From: Pseudomonadota bacterium
GTDB taxonomy: Bacteria; Pseudomonadota; Alphaproteobacteria; Rhizobiales; Devosiaceae
Assembly (NCBI GenBank): GCA_023433985.1
Contig: JAEYTN010000110.1
Coordinates: 1 to 6,935, forward strand
DNA: 6,935 nt
Reading direction: 5' to 3'
Shown one piece after another: positions 1 through 6,533 of the stretch. The position numbers and the translations under genes are program-made. Under the pieces are notes generated by a model. That model made no database searches and had not been told where the DNA came from. It saw nothing but the letters and a program-made list of their open reading frames with translations. Each line of letters starts with the position of its first letter. The first letter of the stretch is position 1.

Positions 1-227
1 TCGGGCTCGCGGTGCCCGACGACGTCCAGGTCGCGGGGTTCAACGGCCTCGAATTCGGCCGCTATACCACCCCCGAGCTGACCACCGTCGCGGCACCGGC
101 TTTCCGCCTCGGCGAGGCGGCGGCGAACGCCATGTTCCACCGCCTCGATACCGGTAGCTTCCCGTTCCGGGAAATGGTGGTGCCGGTGGAGGTGGTGACC
201 CGCGGCTCGACGCGGCTGGCCCCCTGA
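1..227 (+). CDS. LacI/GalR-family transcriptional regulator, C-terminal fragment (5' truncated by window edge)
   Basis: Only the last 74 residues are visible, read in frame from base 3 to the TGA at 225-227; the gene begins left of the window. The fragment starts with GLAVPDDVQVAGFNG, matching the conserved VPDDV-VVGFDD stretch late in the periplasmic-binding-like effector domain of LacI/GalR regulators. It continues with PELTTVAAPAFRLGEAA and ends with VEVVTRGSTRLAP, close to the usual family ending (E-x-V-x-R-G-S-T). Proteins of this family are cytoplasmic dimeric repressors whose effectors are usually sugars or nucleosides. The N-terminal helix-turn-helix and most of the ligand pocket are off-window, so no effector can be proposed. 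A GTG at base 12 is an internal valine, not a start. The gene is separated from the phosphate genes by 121 bp that contain a candidate promoter, so a functional link to them is unlikely. Confidence 0.88.
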   Translation, partial: GLAVPDDVQVAGFNGLEFGRYTTPELTTVAAPAFRLGEAAANAMFHRLDTGSFPFREMVVPVEVVTRGSTRLAP

Positions 228-259
228 GGGCGAAAATGCGGACTCAGCGCCGGGCGAGG

Positions 260-288
260 TTGCCGCGCCGGATCGCGCAACGTATTAC
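260..288 (+). promoter_or_regulatory. Candidate sigma-70-type promoter for the DUF47-pit operon
   Basis: TTGCCG (260-265) and TATTAC (283-288) are separated by exactly 17 bp. Each hexamer matches 4 of 6 bases of the TTGACA/TATAAT consensus. TATTAC lies in one of the few AT-containing patches of the intergenic region, 60 bp before the DUF47 start codon. Transcription would start near 295, at the left arm of the inverted repeat at 293-331. This is by-eye evidence only. I saw no CTGTCAT-type Pho box here. Confidence 0.4.
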
Positions 289-292
289 CGCG

Positions 293-331
293 CTGCTCGC
301 AGCTTTCCGCGCCCTGGATCGTTGCGAGCAG
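293..331. repeat. Perfect 9-bp inverted repeat upstream of the DUF47 gene (leader hairpin or operator)
   Basis: CTGCTCGCA at 293-301 is the exact reverse complement of TGCGAGCAG at 323-331, with 21 bp between the arms. A further G-T pair (302/322) could extend the stem if it is RNA. The arm centres are 30 bp apart, about three helical turns, which would also suit a protein operator. The repeat sits just after the candidate -10 element and ends 17 bp before the start codon at 349. It could therefore be a 5' leader hairpin or a binding site. No T run follows the right arm, so it is not an intrinsic terminator for the upstream regulator gene. Confidence 0.55.
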
Positions 332-348
332 ACAGCAGGTGAGGACAG

Positions 349-993
349 ATGCTGGAGTGGTTCCGGGCCCTGATGCCCAAGGAAGAGAAGTTCTTCGTGC
401 TCTATGCCCGGCACGCGGAACTGGTCGTCCAGGCGGCTGCAGAACTCGAGCAGATGCTGGGCGAGGGCGCCGACGCCGCGCGGCACGGCAATCGCATCAT
501 CGAGATCGAGCACCAGGCCGACGACATCACCCGCGAGGTGATGCAGGCGGTGCGCAAGAGCTTCATCACGCCGTTCGACCGCAGCGACGTCACCGGGCTG
601 ATCCAGTCGATGGACGATGCCGTCGACAAGATGCAGCGGGTGGTGAAGACGGTGCAGCTCTACGAGCTGACCAGCTTCGAGCCCGGCATGCGGGCGATGG
701 CGAGTGCGGCGGTGAAGGCCGCCAAGATGATGGCCGAGACGGTGGACCTGCTGCCGCGGATCAACGCCAATGCCTCGCGCATCGCGACGCTGACCGAAGC
801 GATCGTGAAGCTGGAGGCCGAGGCGGACGACCTCCATGACGCCGGCCTGAAGAAGCTCTACCGCGAATACGGCAAGTCGGAACCGGTGCGGTTCTTCATC
901 GGGCGGGCGCTCTATATCGACCTCGAAGGCGTGGTGGACAGCATCGAGGACGTCGCCAACGAGATCACCAGCATCACCATCGAGAACGTCTAG
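349..993 (+). CDS. DUF47 / PhoU-like phosphate transport regulator
   Basis: A 214-residue all-helical cytoplasmic protein of the DUF47 family (distant PhoU relatives), at the family's usual length. The PhoU-style acidic metal-binding clusters are visible: EHQADD (54-59), DD-x-x-D (89-93), EAEADD (156-161) and D-LEGVVDSIED (191-201). These are typical of three-helix bundles that bind multinuclear metal clusters. The start is ATG at 349 with GAGG at 341-344, a short 4-base spacing. The stop lies 3 bp before the pit start, so the two are almost certainly cotranscribed and probably translationally coupled. DUF47 genes are commonly paired with pit genes, and the usual inference is that the protein controls the neighbouring transporter. 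The biochemical mechanism is not established and the partner assignment rests on adjacency. No signal peptide or membrane segment is seen. Confidence 0.92.
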   Translation: MLEWFRALMPKEEKFFVLYARHAELVVQAAAELEQMLGEGADAARHGNRIIEIEHQADDITREVMQAVRKSFITPFDRSDVTGLIQSMDDAVDKMQRVVKTVQLYELTSFEPGMRAMASAAVKAAKMMAETVDLLPRINANASRIATLTEAIVKLEAEADDLHDAGLKKLYREYGKSEPVRFFIGRALYIDLEGVVDSIEDVANEITSITIENV

Positions 994-996
994 CCG

Positions 997-2001
997 ATGG
1001 AGACGATGGTCGCCTTTCCGGTCGTCGTCGGGCTCATCGCGGTAGCCTTGCTGTTCGACTTTCTCAACGGGCTGCACGACGCCGCCAACTCCATCGCCAC
1101 CATCGTATCGACCCGGGTGCTGAGGCCCCAATTCGCGGTGCTGTGGGCGGCGTTCTTCAACTTCATCGCCTTCTTCTTTTTCGGCCTGCATGTGGCCGAG
1201 ACGGTGGGCACCGGCATCGTGGCGGCCAATGTCGTCGATCCGGCGGTGATCTTCGCGGCGCTCCTCGGGGCGATCGGGTGGAACGTCATCACGTGGCTCC
1301 TGGGCATTCCCTCGAGCAGCTCGCACGCGCTGATCGGCGGCCTCGTCGGGGCCGGCCTCGCGAAGGCCGGCTTCGAGGCGGTGGTGTTCGAGGGGCTGCT
1401 GAAGACGGTGGGGGCGATCTTCCTGTCGCCGGCCGTCGGCTTCGTGCTGGCGCTGCTGCTGGTGCTGGCCGTCGCCTGGCTGTTCGTGCGGGCGACCCCG
1501 TTCCGGGTCGACAAGACCTTTCGTGCGCTGCAATTCGTCTCGGCGTCGCTCTACTCGCTCGGCCATGGCGGCAACGATGCACAGAAGACGATGGGGATCA
1601 TCGCCGTGCTGCTCTACTCGCAGGGGATGCTGGAGGGTGGCTTCCACGTGCCGTTCTGGGTGGTGATCTCGTGCCAGCTTGCGATGGCGATGGGCACGCT
1701 GATGGGCGGGTGGCGCATCGTGCACACGATGGGCTCAAAGATCACCCGGCTGACTCCGATGCAGGGCTTTTGCGCCGAAACCGGCGGGGCGATTACCCTG
1801 TTCGGCGCCACCTGGCTTGGAATACCGGTGTCGACGACCCATACTATAACCGGCGCCATCGTCGGCGTCGGCGCGGCGCGCCGGGTCTCGGCCGTGCGCT
1901 GGGGTATTGCGGGCAACATCGTCATCGCCTGGTTCGTGACGCTGCCGGCAGCAGCCGCAATGTCGGCGCTGACCTACATCGTGGTGAGTTGGCTCACCTG
2001 A
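997..2001 (+). CDS. pit: Pit-type low-affinity inorganic phosphate transporter (PHO4 family)
   Basis: A 334-residue inner-membrane protein with the internal duplication of the PHO4/PiT family. The first signature is NGLHDAANSI (24-33) and its second copy is GHGGNDAQKTMG (189-200). Each half also carries a paired loop: GIPSSSSHALIGG (103-115) and GIPVSTTHTITGA (275-287). Many hydrophobic segments cover the chain, for example roughly 5-25, 45-66, 82-103, 136-163, 219-238 and 303-330. Family members move phosphate, often as a neutral metal-phosphate complex, driven by the proton gradient. The protein is much shorter than the roughly 500-residue E. coli PitA because it lacks the large central cytoplasmic loop, as in rhizobial Pit proteins. 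The start is ATG at 997, with another in-frame ATG at 1003. No strong ribosome binding site precedes either, fitting translational coupling to the DUF47 gene, whose stop is 3 bp upstream. Confidence 0.95.
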   Translation: METMVAFPVVVGLIAVALLFDFLNGLHDAANSIATIVSTRVLRPQFAVLWAAFFNFIAFFFFGLHVAETVGTGIVAANVVDPAVIFAALLGAIGWNVITWLLGIPSSSSHALIGGLVGAGLAKAGFEAVVFEGLLKTVGAIFLSPAVGFVLALLLVLAVAWLFVRATPFRVDKTFRALQFVSASLYSLGHGGNDAQKTMGIIAVLLYSQGMLEGGFHVPFWVVISCQLAMAMGTLMGGWRIVHTMGSKITRLTPMQGFCAETGGAITLFGATWLGIPVSTTHTITGAIVGVGAARRVSAVRWGIAGNIVIAWFVTLPAAAAMSALTYIVVSWLT

Positions 2002-2049
2002 CGCCATCGCCACGCCCCCGCCGTTGAATGAACGGTTGCGCCTTCGGAA

Positions 2050-2065
2050 CATTGGTGCCTCAATG
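2050..2065. repeat. Short inverted repeat in the pit / Na-Pi intergenic region
   Basis: CATTG (2050-2054) and CAATG (2061-2065) form a perfect 5-bp inverted repeat around a 6-bp spacer. Another small one, CCGTT (2021-2025) with AACGG (2031-2035), lies just upstream. The 93-bp gap from 2002 to 2094 otherwise shows no convincing terminator (no T run) and no strong promoter. Repeats this short can arise by chance, so this is recorded as a possible regulatory site only. Confidence 0.2.
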
Positions 2066-2084
2066 ACACAGGGGCGCATCGACT

Positions 2085-2088
2085 GGAG
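2085..2088 (+). promoter_or_regulatory. Ribosome binding site supporting a TTG start for the Na/Pi cotransporter
   Basis: GGAG at 2085-2088 lies 6 bases before the TTG at 2095-2097. That TTG opens a frame reading MDPVVAILNIAGAVALLLWGTHM, which looks like the first membrane helix of Na/Pi-cotransporter proteins. No ATG is available upstream in this frame; the ATGs at 2063 and 2148 are in other frames. This makes TTG 2095 the best start, with GTG 2104 as a less well-placed alternative. Confidence 0.55.
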
Positions 2089-2094
2089 CCTGCC

Positions 2095-3752
2095 TTGGAC
2101 CCCGTGGTCGCTATCCTCAACATTGCCGGTGCGGTGGCCCTGCTGCTATGGGGCACGCACATGGTGCAGACCGGCATGCAGCGGGCCTTCGGCCCGCGGC
2201 TGACGGCGGTGCTGTCGCGGACGCTGAGCAACCGGGTTCGCGCCTTTTCGCCGGCATCGGGGTGACTGCGCTGCTGCAGTCGAGCACCGCGACGGGCCTC
2301 ATGGCGACGAACTTCGCGGCCGGCGGCCTGGTGGCGCTGGTGCCGGCGATGGCGATCATGCTGGGCGCCAATGTCGGCACGGCGCTGATCGTCACGGTGC
2401 TGTCGTTCAACGTGGCGATGCTTTCGCCGCCGCTGATCCTCATCGGTGTGCTGCTGTTCCGGCGCGATACGTCGGCGATGCTGCACGACCTCGGCCGGGT
2501 GTTCATCGGGCTGGGGCTGATGATCCTGGCGCTGCACCAGATGCTGGTGGTGCTGGAGCCGTTCGAACATTCGGCCGAGCTCGGGACCATGCTCGGGCTG
2601 ATCGGCTCGGTGCCGGCGCTCGCCATCCTGCTCGGCGCGCTGGGCGCGTGGCTCGCGCATTCGAGCGTGGCGGTGGTGCTGCTGGTGATGTCGCTGGCGG
2701 CGAGCCGGGTGATCGGCCTCGAAGCGGCCCTGATGCTGGTGATCGGCGCCAACCTGGGCACCGCGCTCAATCCGCTGATCGCGGCGACCGGAAACGATCC
2801 GACAGCGCGCCGGCTGCCGCTCGCCAACCTCGGCAACCGCCTGGTGGGCGTGGCGCTTGCCTGGGCGCTGATGGGGCCGATCCTCGATGGCTTCGCGGCG
2901 CTGGGGCTCCGTGGCGCGGCGGAGGTGGCCGGATTCCACCTCGCCTTCAACCTGGTGCTGGCGCTGTTGACGCTGCCCTTCCTGACGCCGCTGGCGCGGC
3001 TGCTGGAGCGGGCGATCCCCGACCGCGTGGACATGACCGATCCGGGGCAGCCGCTCTATCTCGACCGCGCGGCGCAGGAGATGCCGATCGTCGCCATCGG
3101 CGGGGCGGCGCGCGAGGCGCTGCGGCTGGCCGATGCGCTCGAGGCGATGCTGGCCGGGGCGCGCGAGGCGCTCTCCCGCGGCGACCGCCGGCTGATCGCC
3201 GAGACGCGGGCCCGCGACGACGTGCTCGACAGCCTCAACACGGCGATCAAGCGCTACCTCAGCGAGTTCGACCCCGAGGAACTGAGCGAGAGCGACCAGC
3301 GCCGGCTGCAGCAGATCCTGATTTTCGCGATGAACATGGAACAAGCGGGCGACGTGATCGACCGCAACCTGCTGCCGCACGCCACAAAGCGGCTGAAGCG
3401 CGGGCTGCTGCCCGATGCCGACAACCAGGCCGAACTGCTCGAGCTGATGGATCGGCTGATCGCCAACACCCGCACCGCAGCGTCGCTGTTCGTGACTGAG
3501 GACGCCCGGACGGCGCGGGCGCTCGCCGAGGAGAAGCTGGCTTTCCGGCGGGCCGAGGCGCAGGCCACGACGACGCATTTCGCACTGATGCGCGACGGCG
3601 TTGGGGCCGCGTCGCAATCGAGCGCGCTGCACCTCGACCTGGTCCGCGACATGAAGCTGGTGAACTCCCACATCGTCGCGGCAGCGGCCTATCCGGTGCT
3701 CGACCGGGCGGGCGAGTTGCTGCCCACGCGGCTGGCTTCACCGGCCGAATAG
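2095..3752 (+). CDS. Na/Pi-cotransporter family protein with C-terminal PhoU-like domain, frameshifted near its 5' end
   Basis: The gene reads well as a 552-residue NptA/PNaS-type protein only if one base is restored at the T run 2245-2248. Before it, the frame from TTG 2095 encodes LNIAGAVALLLWGTHMVQTG and continues to RVRAF, then hits TGA at 2263-2265. After it, the frame that continues to 3752 supplies FAGIGVTALLQSSTATG. Together these restore the normal family start. In corrected numbering, the duplicated core shows QSSTAT (62-67) with GANVGTAL (91-98), then HSS (189-191) with GANLGTALNP (218-227). The helical PhoU-like domain spans about 333-533. Family members are inner-membrane sodium-coupled phosphate carriers; in bacteria the exact direction and substrate are often untested. 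The ATG at 2148 shares the downstream frame, but its first 33 residues look out of frame and hydrophilic, so it is not a credible start. The gene may be a recent pseudogene or the break a sequence error. coaBC follows 21 bp downstream. Confidence 0.85.
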
Positions 3753-3773
3753 GAAAGCGAAAAGGATCGGGGC

Positions 3774-4967
3774 ATGGGTCTCGCAGGGAGGGAAATCCTG
3801 GTGCTGGTCGGCGGCGGCATCGCTGCCTACAAGGCGGCCGAGCTGACGCGGCGGCTGCAGGATGCGGGCGGCCGGGTTCGTGTGGCGATGACGGCAGCGG
3901 CGCAGCAGTTCATCACGCCGCTGACGCTGGCGGCGCTCTCCGGCCGGCCGGTGGCGACCGACCTGTTCGAGGCCGAGAGCGGCGGCGCGGGGCATATCCG
4001 GCTGGCGCGGGAGGCGGATGCGGTCATCGTCGCGCCGGCGACGGCGGACCTGATCGGCAAGCGCGCCAACGGGCTGGCCGACGACCTCGTCTCGGCGATC
4101 CTGCTCGCCACCGACCGGCCGGTGCTGCTGGCGCCGGCGATGAACCCCAGCATGTGGACCAACCCGTCGGTGCGCCGCAATGTCGAGCGGCTGATCGAGG
4201 ATGGGCTGCGGCTGGTGGGTCCCGACAGCGGCAGCATGGCGGAGCGGGGCGAGTCCGGTGTCGGCCGGATGGCGGAGCCGATGGCGATCGTCGAGGCGGT
4301 GACGCAGCTGCTGGCGCCCGCTGCCGGGCCGCTGCGGGGCAAGCGCCTGCTGGTGACCTCGGGGCCGACGCGCGAGCCGATCGACCCGATCCGCTTCATC
4401 ACCAACCGCTCCTCGGGCAAGCAGGGCCACGCCATCGCGGCGAGCCTCGCGGCACTCGGGGCCGAAGTGCACCTGGTATCGGGGCCGGTGGAGATCGCCG
4501 ATCCGGCCGGCGTGATCGTGCACCGGGTGGAGAGTGCGCTGGAGATGGAAGCGACCGTCCGGTCGCTGCTGCCGGTCGATGGCGCGATCTTCGCAGCGGC
4601 GGTGGGGGACTGGCGGGTCGAGCAGGTCGCAACGGGCAAGCTCAAGAAGCAGGGCGCGCCGCCAACGCTGGCGCTGGTCGAGAACCCCGACATCCTGGCG
4701 GGAGTCGGCAACGGCACGCCGCGGCCGCGGCTGGTGGTCGGCTTTGCAGCGGAGACGGACGACGTGCTTGCCAATGCCCAGGGCAAGCTTATGCGCAAGG
4801 GGGCCGATTTCATCGTCGCCAACGATGTGCGGGCGTTCGGCATGGGCGGCAGCCGCAACCAGGTGACGATCGTCTCGCGCGAGGGGGCGGACACCTGGCC
4901 GCCGCTCGACAAGGCGGAAGTCGCCGACAGCCTTGCCCGCTTCGTTGCGGAGCAGCTGCGGGACTGA
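3774..4967 (+). CDS. coaBC: Bifunctional phosphopantothenoylcysteine decarboxylase / phosphopantothenate-cysteine ligase (CoaBC, Dfp)
   Basis: This cytoplasmic enzyme makes 4'-phosphopantetheine for coenzyme A. CoaB ligates cysteine to 4'-phosphopantothenate using CTP, and FMN-dependent CoaC decarboxylates the product. At 397 residues it has the usual length. CoaC (about 6-180) shows GGGIAAYKA (13-21), the active-site histidine in GHIRLA (H74) and PAMNPSMW (121-128). CoaB (about 188-395) shows TSGPTREPIDPIRFITNRSSGKQG (195-218), AAAVGDWR (274-281), KLKK (289-292), ENPDIL (303-308) and GFAAET (323-328). Oddly, the clamp region GSMAERGESGVGRMAEP (153-169) has no cysteine where E. coli Dfp has Cys158, and the whole protein contains none. 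ATG 3774 is preceded by AAAGGA (3761-3766) at good spacing. The upstream phosphate gene ends 21 bp earlier, so readthrough is likely. I see neither ubiB nor dut, common coaBC neighbours in Proteobacteria. Confidence 0.95.
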   Translation: MGLAGREILVLVGGGIAAYKAAELTRRLQDAGGRVRVAMTAAAQQFITPLTLAALSGRPVATDLFEAESGGAGHIRLAREADAVIVAPATADLIGKRANGLADDLVSAILLATDRPVLLAPAMNPSMWTNPSVRRNVERLIEDGLRLVGPDSGSMAERGESGVGRMAEPMAIVEAVTQLLAPAAGPLRGKRLLVTSGPTREPIDPIRFITNRSSGKQGHAIAASLAALGAEVHLVSGPVEIADPAGVIVHRVESALEMEATVRSLLPVDGAIFAAAVGDWRVEQVATGKLKKQGAPPTLALVENPDILAGVGNGTPRPRLVVGFAAETDDVLANAQGKLMRKGADFIVANDVRAFGMGGSRNQVTIVSREGADTWPPLDKAEVADSLARFVAEQLRD

Positions 4968-4973
4968 CGCCGG

Positions 4974-5765
4974 CTAGTGCTGGTGTCCGTCGTAGAAGTC
5001 GGCCTCGCCGGCGCGCCAGTAGCCGGCGGCCTTGATCAGCTCGGGGTCGTGGCCGCGTTCGGCGATGAAGTGCTGGCGCACCGCATCCGACAGGCCGTGC
5101 TCGCTGGCGATAAAGACGTAGCCGGTGCCGGTGGGCAGCGTCGCGGCGCGCACCGTTTCGAGCAGCGAAGCGCCGGTGGTGCGTTCGACCCAGGTGAGGT
5201 CGAGCGTGGCGGCGGGGTGGAACTGCTGCCGCTCGTCGGCGTCGGCGATCTCGACGAAGGCGAGGACGCGGGCCGTGGCCGGCAGTTCCTCGATGCGGCG
5301 GCCGATGGCGGGGAGCGCGGTCTCGTCGCCGACAAGGACGTAGTAGTCGAAGCCGTCGCGGACGACGAAGGAGCCACGCGGACCGCCGACGCCGAGCGTG
5401 TCGCCGGGCTTTGCGGTCTCGGCCCAGGTCGAAGCGACGCCACCTTCGTGGAGGACGAAGTCGATCACCACCTCGGCGCGCGCGTGATCAAAGCTGCGGG
5501 GCGTGTAGTCGCGGCCTTCCGGGCGCGGGGCGTCTTCGGGCCAGACGAGGCCGTTGGGGCCGGGCGTCGGCATGACGAGGCGACCGCCCGGCGGCGCCAG
5601 GAACAGCTTTACGTGGTCATCGTAGGCGAGCGACGGGAAGCTGGCGAAATCCGGATGGGTGAGCGTGAGGCGGGCCATGCGCGGGGTGATCCGCTCATTG
5701 GCGACCACGGTCGCCAGCCGAAGCTTCAGCTCGTGCCGGACGCGTTGGGCGACGGGGCGATCCAT
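4974..5765 (-). CDS. Siderophore-interacting protein (ViuB-like FAD-dependent ferric-siderophore reductase)
   Basis: A 263-residue cytoplasmic flavoprotein of the SIP family. Family members reduce ferric siderophores with NAD(P)H or another donor, so that iron is released after import. The N-terminal FAD-binding barrel (about 14-132) contains HVKLFL (51-56) and RDYTPRSFD (85-93), the conserved R-x-Y-T-x-R flavin motif, followed by DFVLHEGGVASTWA (102-115). The C-terminal nucleotide-binding half (about 138-255) contains GDETALPAI (146-154) and ends with the family's typical GYWRAGE (248-254) and a short HQH tail. ATG 5765 is well placed behind AGGAG (5773-5777), which overlaps the stop codon of the ABC ATPase gene. 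It is therefore the last gene of the minus-strand iron operon. Its stop is 6 bp from the coaBC stop on the opposite strand. The particular siderophore cannot be read from the sequence. Confidence 0.93.
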   Translation of the reverse strand: MDRPVAQRVRHELKLRLATVVANERITPRMARLTLTHPDFASFPSLAYDDHVKLFLAPPGGRLVMPTPGPNGLVWPEDAPRPEGRDYTPRSFDHARAEVVIDFVLHEGGVASTWAETAKPGDTLGVGGPRGSFVVRDGFDYYVLVGDETALPAIGRRIEELPATARVLAFVEIADADERQQFHPAATLDLTWVERTTGASLLETVRAATLPTGTGYVFIASEHGLSDAVRQHFIAERGHDPELIKAAGYWRAGEADFYDGHQH

Positions 5766-5772
5766 GGGTAGC

Positions 5773-5777
5773 TCCTA
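5773..5777 (-). promoter_or_regulatory. Ribosome binding site of the siderophore-interacting protein gene, overlapping the upstream stop codon
   Basis: Read on the minus strand, the sequence is TAGGAGCTACCCATG. The TAG (5777-5775) ends the ABC ATPase gene and AGGAG (5777... to 5773, sharing its last two bases) is the Shine-Dalgarno element 7 bases before ATG 5765. The nested stop and ribosome binding site point to tight coupling between the two genes. Confidence 0.7.
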
Positions 5778-6533
5778 CTCGTAATAAATGCCGATGCGGC
5801 GGCCACCCACGTCTTCGACGCGGACCGGCACCTGGTAGATGGCGGTGAGAAATTCGGCGGTGATGATCTCTTCGGGCGCCCCGGCCCTGGCGACCTTGCC
5901 ACCCGTCATGCAGACGATGTGGTCGGAATAGACCGAGGCGAAGTTGATGTCGTGGAGGACCACGACGATGGTCTTGCCGAGCTCGCGGCAGGCGCGGCGG
6001 AGCAGCTGCATCATCCGCACGGCGTGCTTCAGGTCGAGGCTGTTGAGCGGCTCGTCGAGCAGCACGTAGTCGGTATCCTGGCACAGCACCATGGCGACGA
6101 AGGCGCGCTGCCGCTGGCCGCCCGAGAGCTCGTCGAGGAAGCGGCCGGCGAGATCGTCGAGCTCGAGGAAGCCGAGCGCCTCGTCGATATGGCGCTTGTC
6201 CTCGACGGTGAGGCGGCCCTTCGAGTGCGGGTAGCGGCCGAAGGCGACGAGGTCGCGCACGGTGAGGCGGGCAGCGACGTGGTTGTCCTGGCGGAGGATG
6301 GCGAGGCGCCTCGCCAGCAGGTCCGAGGGCGTCTTCGTGACGTCGAGGCCATCGACGGTGACGGTGCCGGCATCCATCGGCAGGAGGCGGCTGATCATGC
6401 CCAGCAGCGTCGATTTGCCCGCGCCGTTCGGCCCGATGATCGAAGTGATGCCGTGCGCCGGCAGGCTCAGCGACACGCCGTCGACGACGAGGTTGGCGCC
6501 GTAGGATTTGCTCAGCTCGCGCGTTTCGATCAT
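5775..6533 (-). CDS. Iron-siderophore ABC transporter ATP-binding protein (FatE/CeuD/YclP-like)
   Basis: A complete 252-residue ABC ATPase of the iron-chelate importer class, a peripheral inner-membrane subunit that powers import. All nucleotide-binding motifs are intact: Walker A GPNGAGKST (34-42), Q-loop Q82 in ILRQDN, signature LSGGQRQ (136-142), Walker B YVLLDEP (156-162, with E161 catalytic), D-loop SLDL (165-168) and the switch histidine H194 in VVLHD. The stretches MISRLLPMDAGTVTVDGLDV and LSGGQRQRAFVAMVLCQDTD resemble the FatE/CeuD/VctC subgroup serving catecholate-type or petrobactin-like siderophores, but the ligand is not determined. ATG 6533 overlaps the permease stop as ATGA and lacks its own clear ribosome binding site, so translation is probably coupled. 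The siderophore-interacting protein gene follows 9 bp later. Confidence 0.95.
   Translation of the reverse strand: MIETRELSKSYGANLVVDGVSLSLPAHGITSIIGPNGAGKSTLLGMISRLLPMDAGTVTVDGLDVTKTPSDLLARRLAILRQDNHVAARLTVRDLVAFGRYPHSKGRLTVEDKRHIDEALGFLELDDLAGRFLDELSGGQRQRAFVAMVLCQDTDYVLLDEPLNSLDLKHAVRMMQLLRRACRELGKTIVVVLHDINFASVYSDHIVCMTGGKVARAGAPEEIITAEFLTAIYQVPVRVEDVGGRRIGIYYE

Noticed and set aside
331..348. Two GACAG words before the DUF47 start (CTGTC on the minus strand), considered as a Pho box
   Set aside because: The spacing is 13 bp instead of the usual 11-bp repeat, the CTGTCAT heptamers are incomplete, and the site overlaps the ribosome binding site.
244..1725. Long minus-strand open frame of 493 codons opposite the DUF47 and pit genes
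   Set aside because: Its translation is a run of H, R, D, E and Q with no recognisable domain, as expected for the antisense shadow of high-GC coding sequence. The plus strand carries two clear family members there.
2244..2250. Programmed -1 frameshift site in the Na/Pi cotransporter
   Set aside because: The bases C TTT TCG do not fit the X XXY YYZ pattern, and the T run is too short for typical transcriptional slippage. A simple one-base loss explains it better.
1974..3671. Long minus-strand open frame of 565 codons opposite the Na/Pi cotransporter
   Set aside because: It is rich in R, Q, H and E, has no domain signature, and lies fully over a well-supported plus-strand gene. Stop-free antisense frames are common at this GC content.
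4969..5031. Three GCCGGC palindromes near the coaBC / SIP junction, including a 6-bp stem at 5007-5027, considered as a terminator
   Set aside because: No T run follows on either strand, the stem lies inside coding sequence, and GCCGGC is frequent by chance in such GC-rich DNA.
4977..5771. Plus-strand frame of 264 codons opposite the siderophore-interacting protein gene
   Set aside because: The minus-strand frame has the family's flavin and C-terminal motifs and a good ribosome binding site. The plus-strand frame is a G/A/V/R-rich shadow.
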